Shown: positions 40,138 through 40,975 of the stretch, one piece after another
Position numbering within the stretch: the first letter of the stretch is position 1
How the letters are laid out: each line of letters opens with the position of its first letter
NCBI GenBank assembly: GCA_946541575.1
Contig: CAMNJQ010000070.1
Coordinates: 1-40,975, forward strand
Direction of reading: 5' to 3'
Length of the DNA: 40,975 nucleotides
Origin: an uncultured Clostridium sp.
GTDB lineage: Bacteria; Bacillota_I; Bacilli_A; RF39; UBA660
Notes under the pieces: model-generated
The model's database searches: none
What the model saw: the letters and a program-made list of their open reading frames with translations, nothing else
What the model was told of the DNA's origin: nothing
Made by a program: the position numbers and the translations under genes

Positions 40138-40914
40138 TTATCCTAATGCTACATCTAGAATCATCATTATAATAAATCCAAATGCAAATCCTAACGTCCC
40201 TAAATTAGAATGTTTACCCACTTGAGATTCTGGTATTAGTTCTTCTACTACTACGTATATCATTGCCCCGGCAGCAAAAGATAATAAATAAGGTAAAATA
40301 GGAACTACTAGTGAAGTTAAAATGATTGTTAAACCTCCAAATATTGGTTCAACTATTCCAGATAATGATCCATATAAGAACGATTTACTTTTGGAATTCC
40401 CTTCTTCTTTTAATGGCATTGATATTATTGCTCCTTCAGGAAAGTTTTGGATAGCAATACCTATAGATAAAGCAATTGCTCCAGCCATAGTAATAGTACT
40501 TTTTCCACTAATAGCCCCAGCAAGTGCTACTCCTACAGCCATTCCTTCTGGAATATTATGAAGTGTAACTGCTAATACCATCATTGCTGATTTTCCTAAG
40601 TTTGATTTTAATCCCTCGGGTTCTTTACTTTTTATGTGTAAGTGAGGAATTACATTATCTAATATAAGTAAAAATATTATGCCCAATATAAAACCTACTG
40701 CTGCTGGTAACCATGCTATTATATTTTGCTCTTGAGCCATATCAATAGATGGAATAATTAAAGACCAAACGGAAGCTGCAACCATTACTCCAGATGCAAA
40801 TCCCAATAGTACCTTTTCTATCTTATTATTTAATTTATTTCTCATTAAAAATACCATTGCAGATCCTAGAGTTGTTCCAATAAATGGAATAATTAATCCT
40901 AAAAGCAAATTCAT
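40138..40914 (-). CDS. ZIP-family divalent metal transporter (ZupT-like)
   Basis: The ZIP family brings Zn, Fe or Mn into the cytoplasm. The 258 aa protein has about eight TMs; TM4 holds the metal motif HNIPEGMAVGVALAGA and TM5 its partner IAIQNFPEGAIISMP, and a His/Glu-bearing loop (IPHLHIKSKEPEGL) lies between TM3 and TM4. SD AGGGTGAT. It follows a partial upstream gene by 9 nt, so it is a downstream operon member. It ends at its own terminator. The metal cannot be told from sequence alone. Confidence 0.9.
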   Translation of the reverse strand: MNLLLGLIIPFIGTTLGSAMVFLMRNKLNNKIEKVLLGFASGVMVAASVWSLIIPSIDMAQEQNIIAWLPAAVGFILGIIFLLILDNVIPHLHIKSKEPEGLKSNLGKSAMMVLAVTLHNIPEGMAVGVALAGAISGKSTITMAGAIALSIGIAIQNFPEGAIISMPLKEEGNSKSKSFLYGSLSGIVEPIFGGLTIILTSLVVPILPYLLSFAAGAMIYVVVEELIPESQVGKHSNLGTLGFAFGFIIMMILDVALG

Positions 40915-40923
40915 AATATCACC

Positions 40924-40975
40924 CTATTCATTTCCTTTTAAACTTGTAACCATATCTATTTTCTTAATCTTTCTT
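40924..40975 (-). CDS. C-terminal end of an unknown gene (partial)
   Basis: On the minus strand the frame RKIKKIDMVTSLKGNE ends at TAG (40924-40926), 9 nt before the ATG of the ZIP gene. The close spacing supports an operon. It is too short to identify. Confidence 0.5.
   Translation of the reverse strand, partial: RKIKKIDMVTSLKGNE

Noticed and set aside
1-40975. tRNA, rRNA or insertion sequence
   Set aside because: No cloverleaf with GTTCGA-type T-arm, no rRNA-like stretch and no transposase-like protein were seen on either strand.

Overview
The window is AT-rich, tightly packed bacterial chromosome. Most genes lie on the minus strand, have clear Shine-Dalgarno (SD) sequences and end in short hairpin-plus-T terminators. 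TGA is used as a stop, so the code is standard. Lipoprotein signals, a holo-ACP synthase, RarA, a Dlt/Alg-like surface acylation operon and VTC/DUF4956/Cthe_2159 surface genes, with no sign of an outer membrane, point to a low-GC Bacillota (Firmicutes) lineage, probably an uncultured host-associated member. The species cannot be told from the sequence. I saw no rRNA, tRNA, transposase, phage gene or CRISPR array.

Layout. 1-3.25 kb is an accessory, mosaic stretch of small unknown genes, a PepE-like S51 peptidase and a uracil-DNA-glycosylase-family protein. They are separated by two families of repeats, which carry promoters and three related 30-35 aa micro-ORFs. 3.25-7.9 kb holds a zinc-ribbon membrane protein, rarA, a ComB-family phosphatase and a two-domain glycosyltransferase. 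7.9-14.9 kb is a surface module: VTC-domain protein, DUF4956 membrane protein, a compact CotH-like protein and two Cthe_2159-type carbohydrate-binding proteins, with an OmpR-type two-component system. Its three promoters share an 11-bp-period direct repeat, so it looks like one self-regulated regulon. 14.9-17.4 kb is a divergent pair: a sigma-region-4-like protein and a membrane-anchored WG-repeat protein. 17.4-18.5 kb has a transglutaminase-like protein and RdgB.

18.6-24.4 kb is the most interesting part. It is a five-gene operon: an amino-acid adenylating enzyme, a fold-type III PLP decarboxylase, a carrier protein, an MBOAT acyltransferase and an SGNH esterase-like protein. A holo-ACP synthase gene converges on its end. 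It resembles dltABCD, but has a PLP enzyme inserted and AlgI/AlgJ-like membrane components. The likely job is to load an amino acid on the carrier, decarboxylate it (as BtrK does on BtrI in butirosin synthesis) and transfer the resulting amino-acyl group to a surface glycan.

24.4-34.2 kb carries an XRE regulator with a membrane segment, a polyprenyl-phosphate glycosyltransferase/GT-C pair with a C_GCAxxG_C_C protein, a zinc-ribbon/TPR-like membrane protein, two HD hydrolases, a lipoprotein, trpS and a ferritin-like helical protein. 34.2-38.7 kb is an operon of a membrane-anchored S8 protease, a histidine phosphatase and a secreted/membrane protein. 38.7-41 kb has a YkuE-like metallophosphoesterase, a ZIP metal transporter and two RNA-like intergenic regions.
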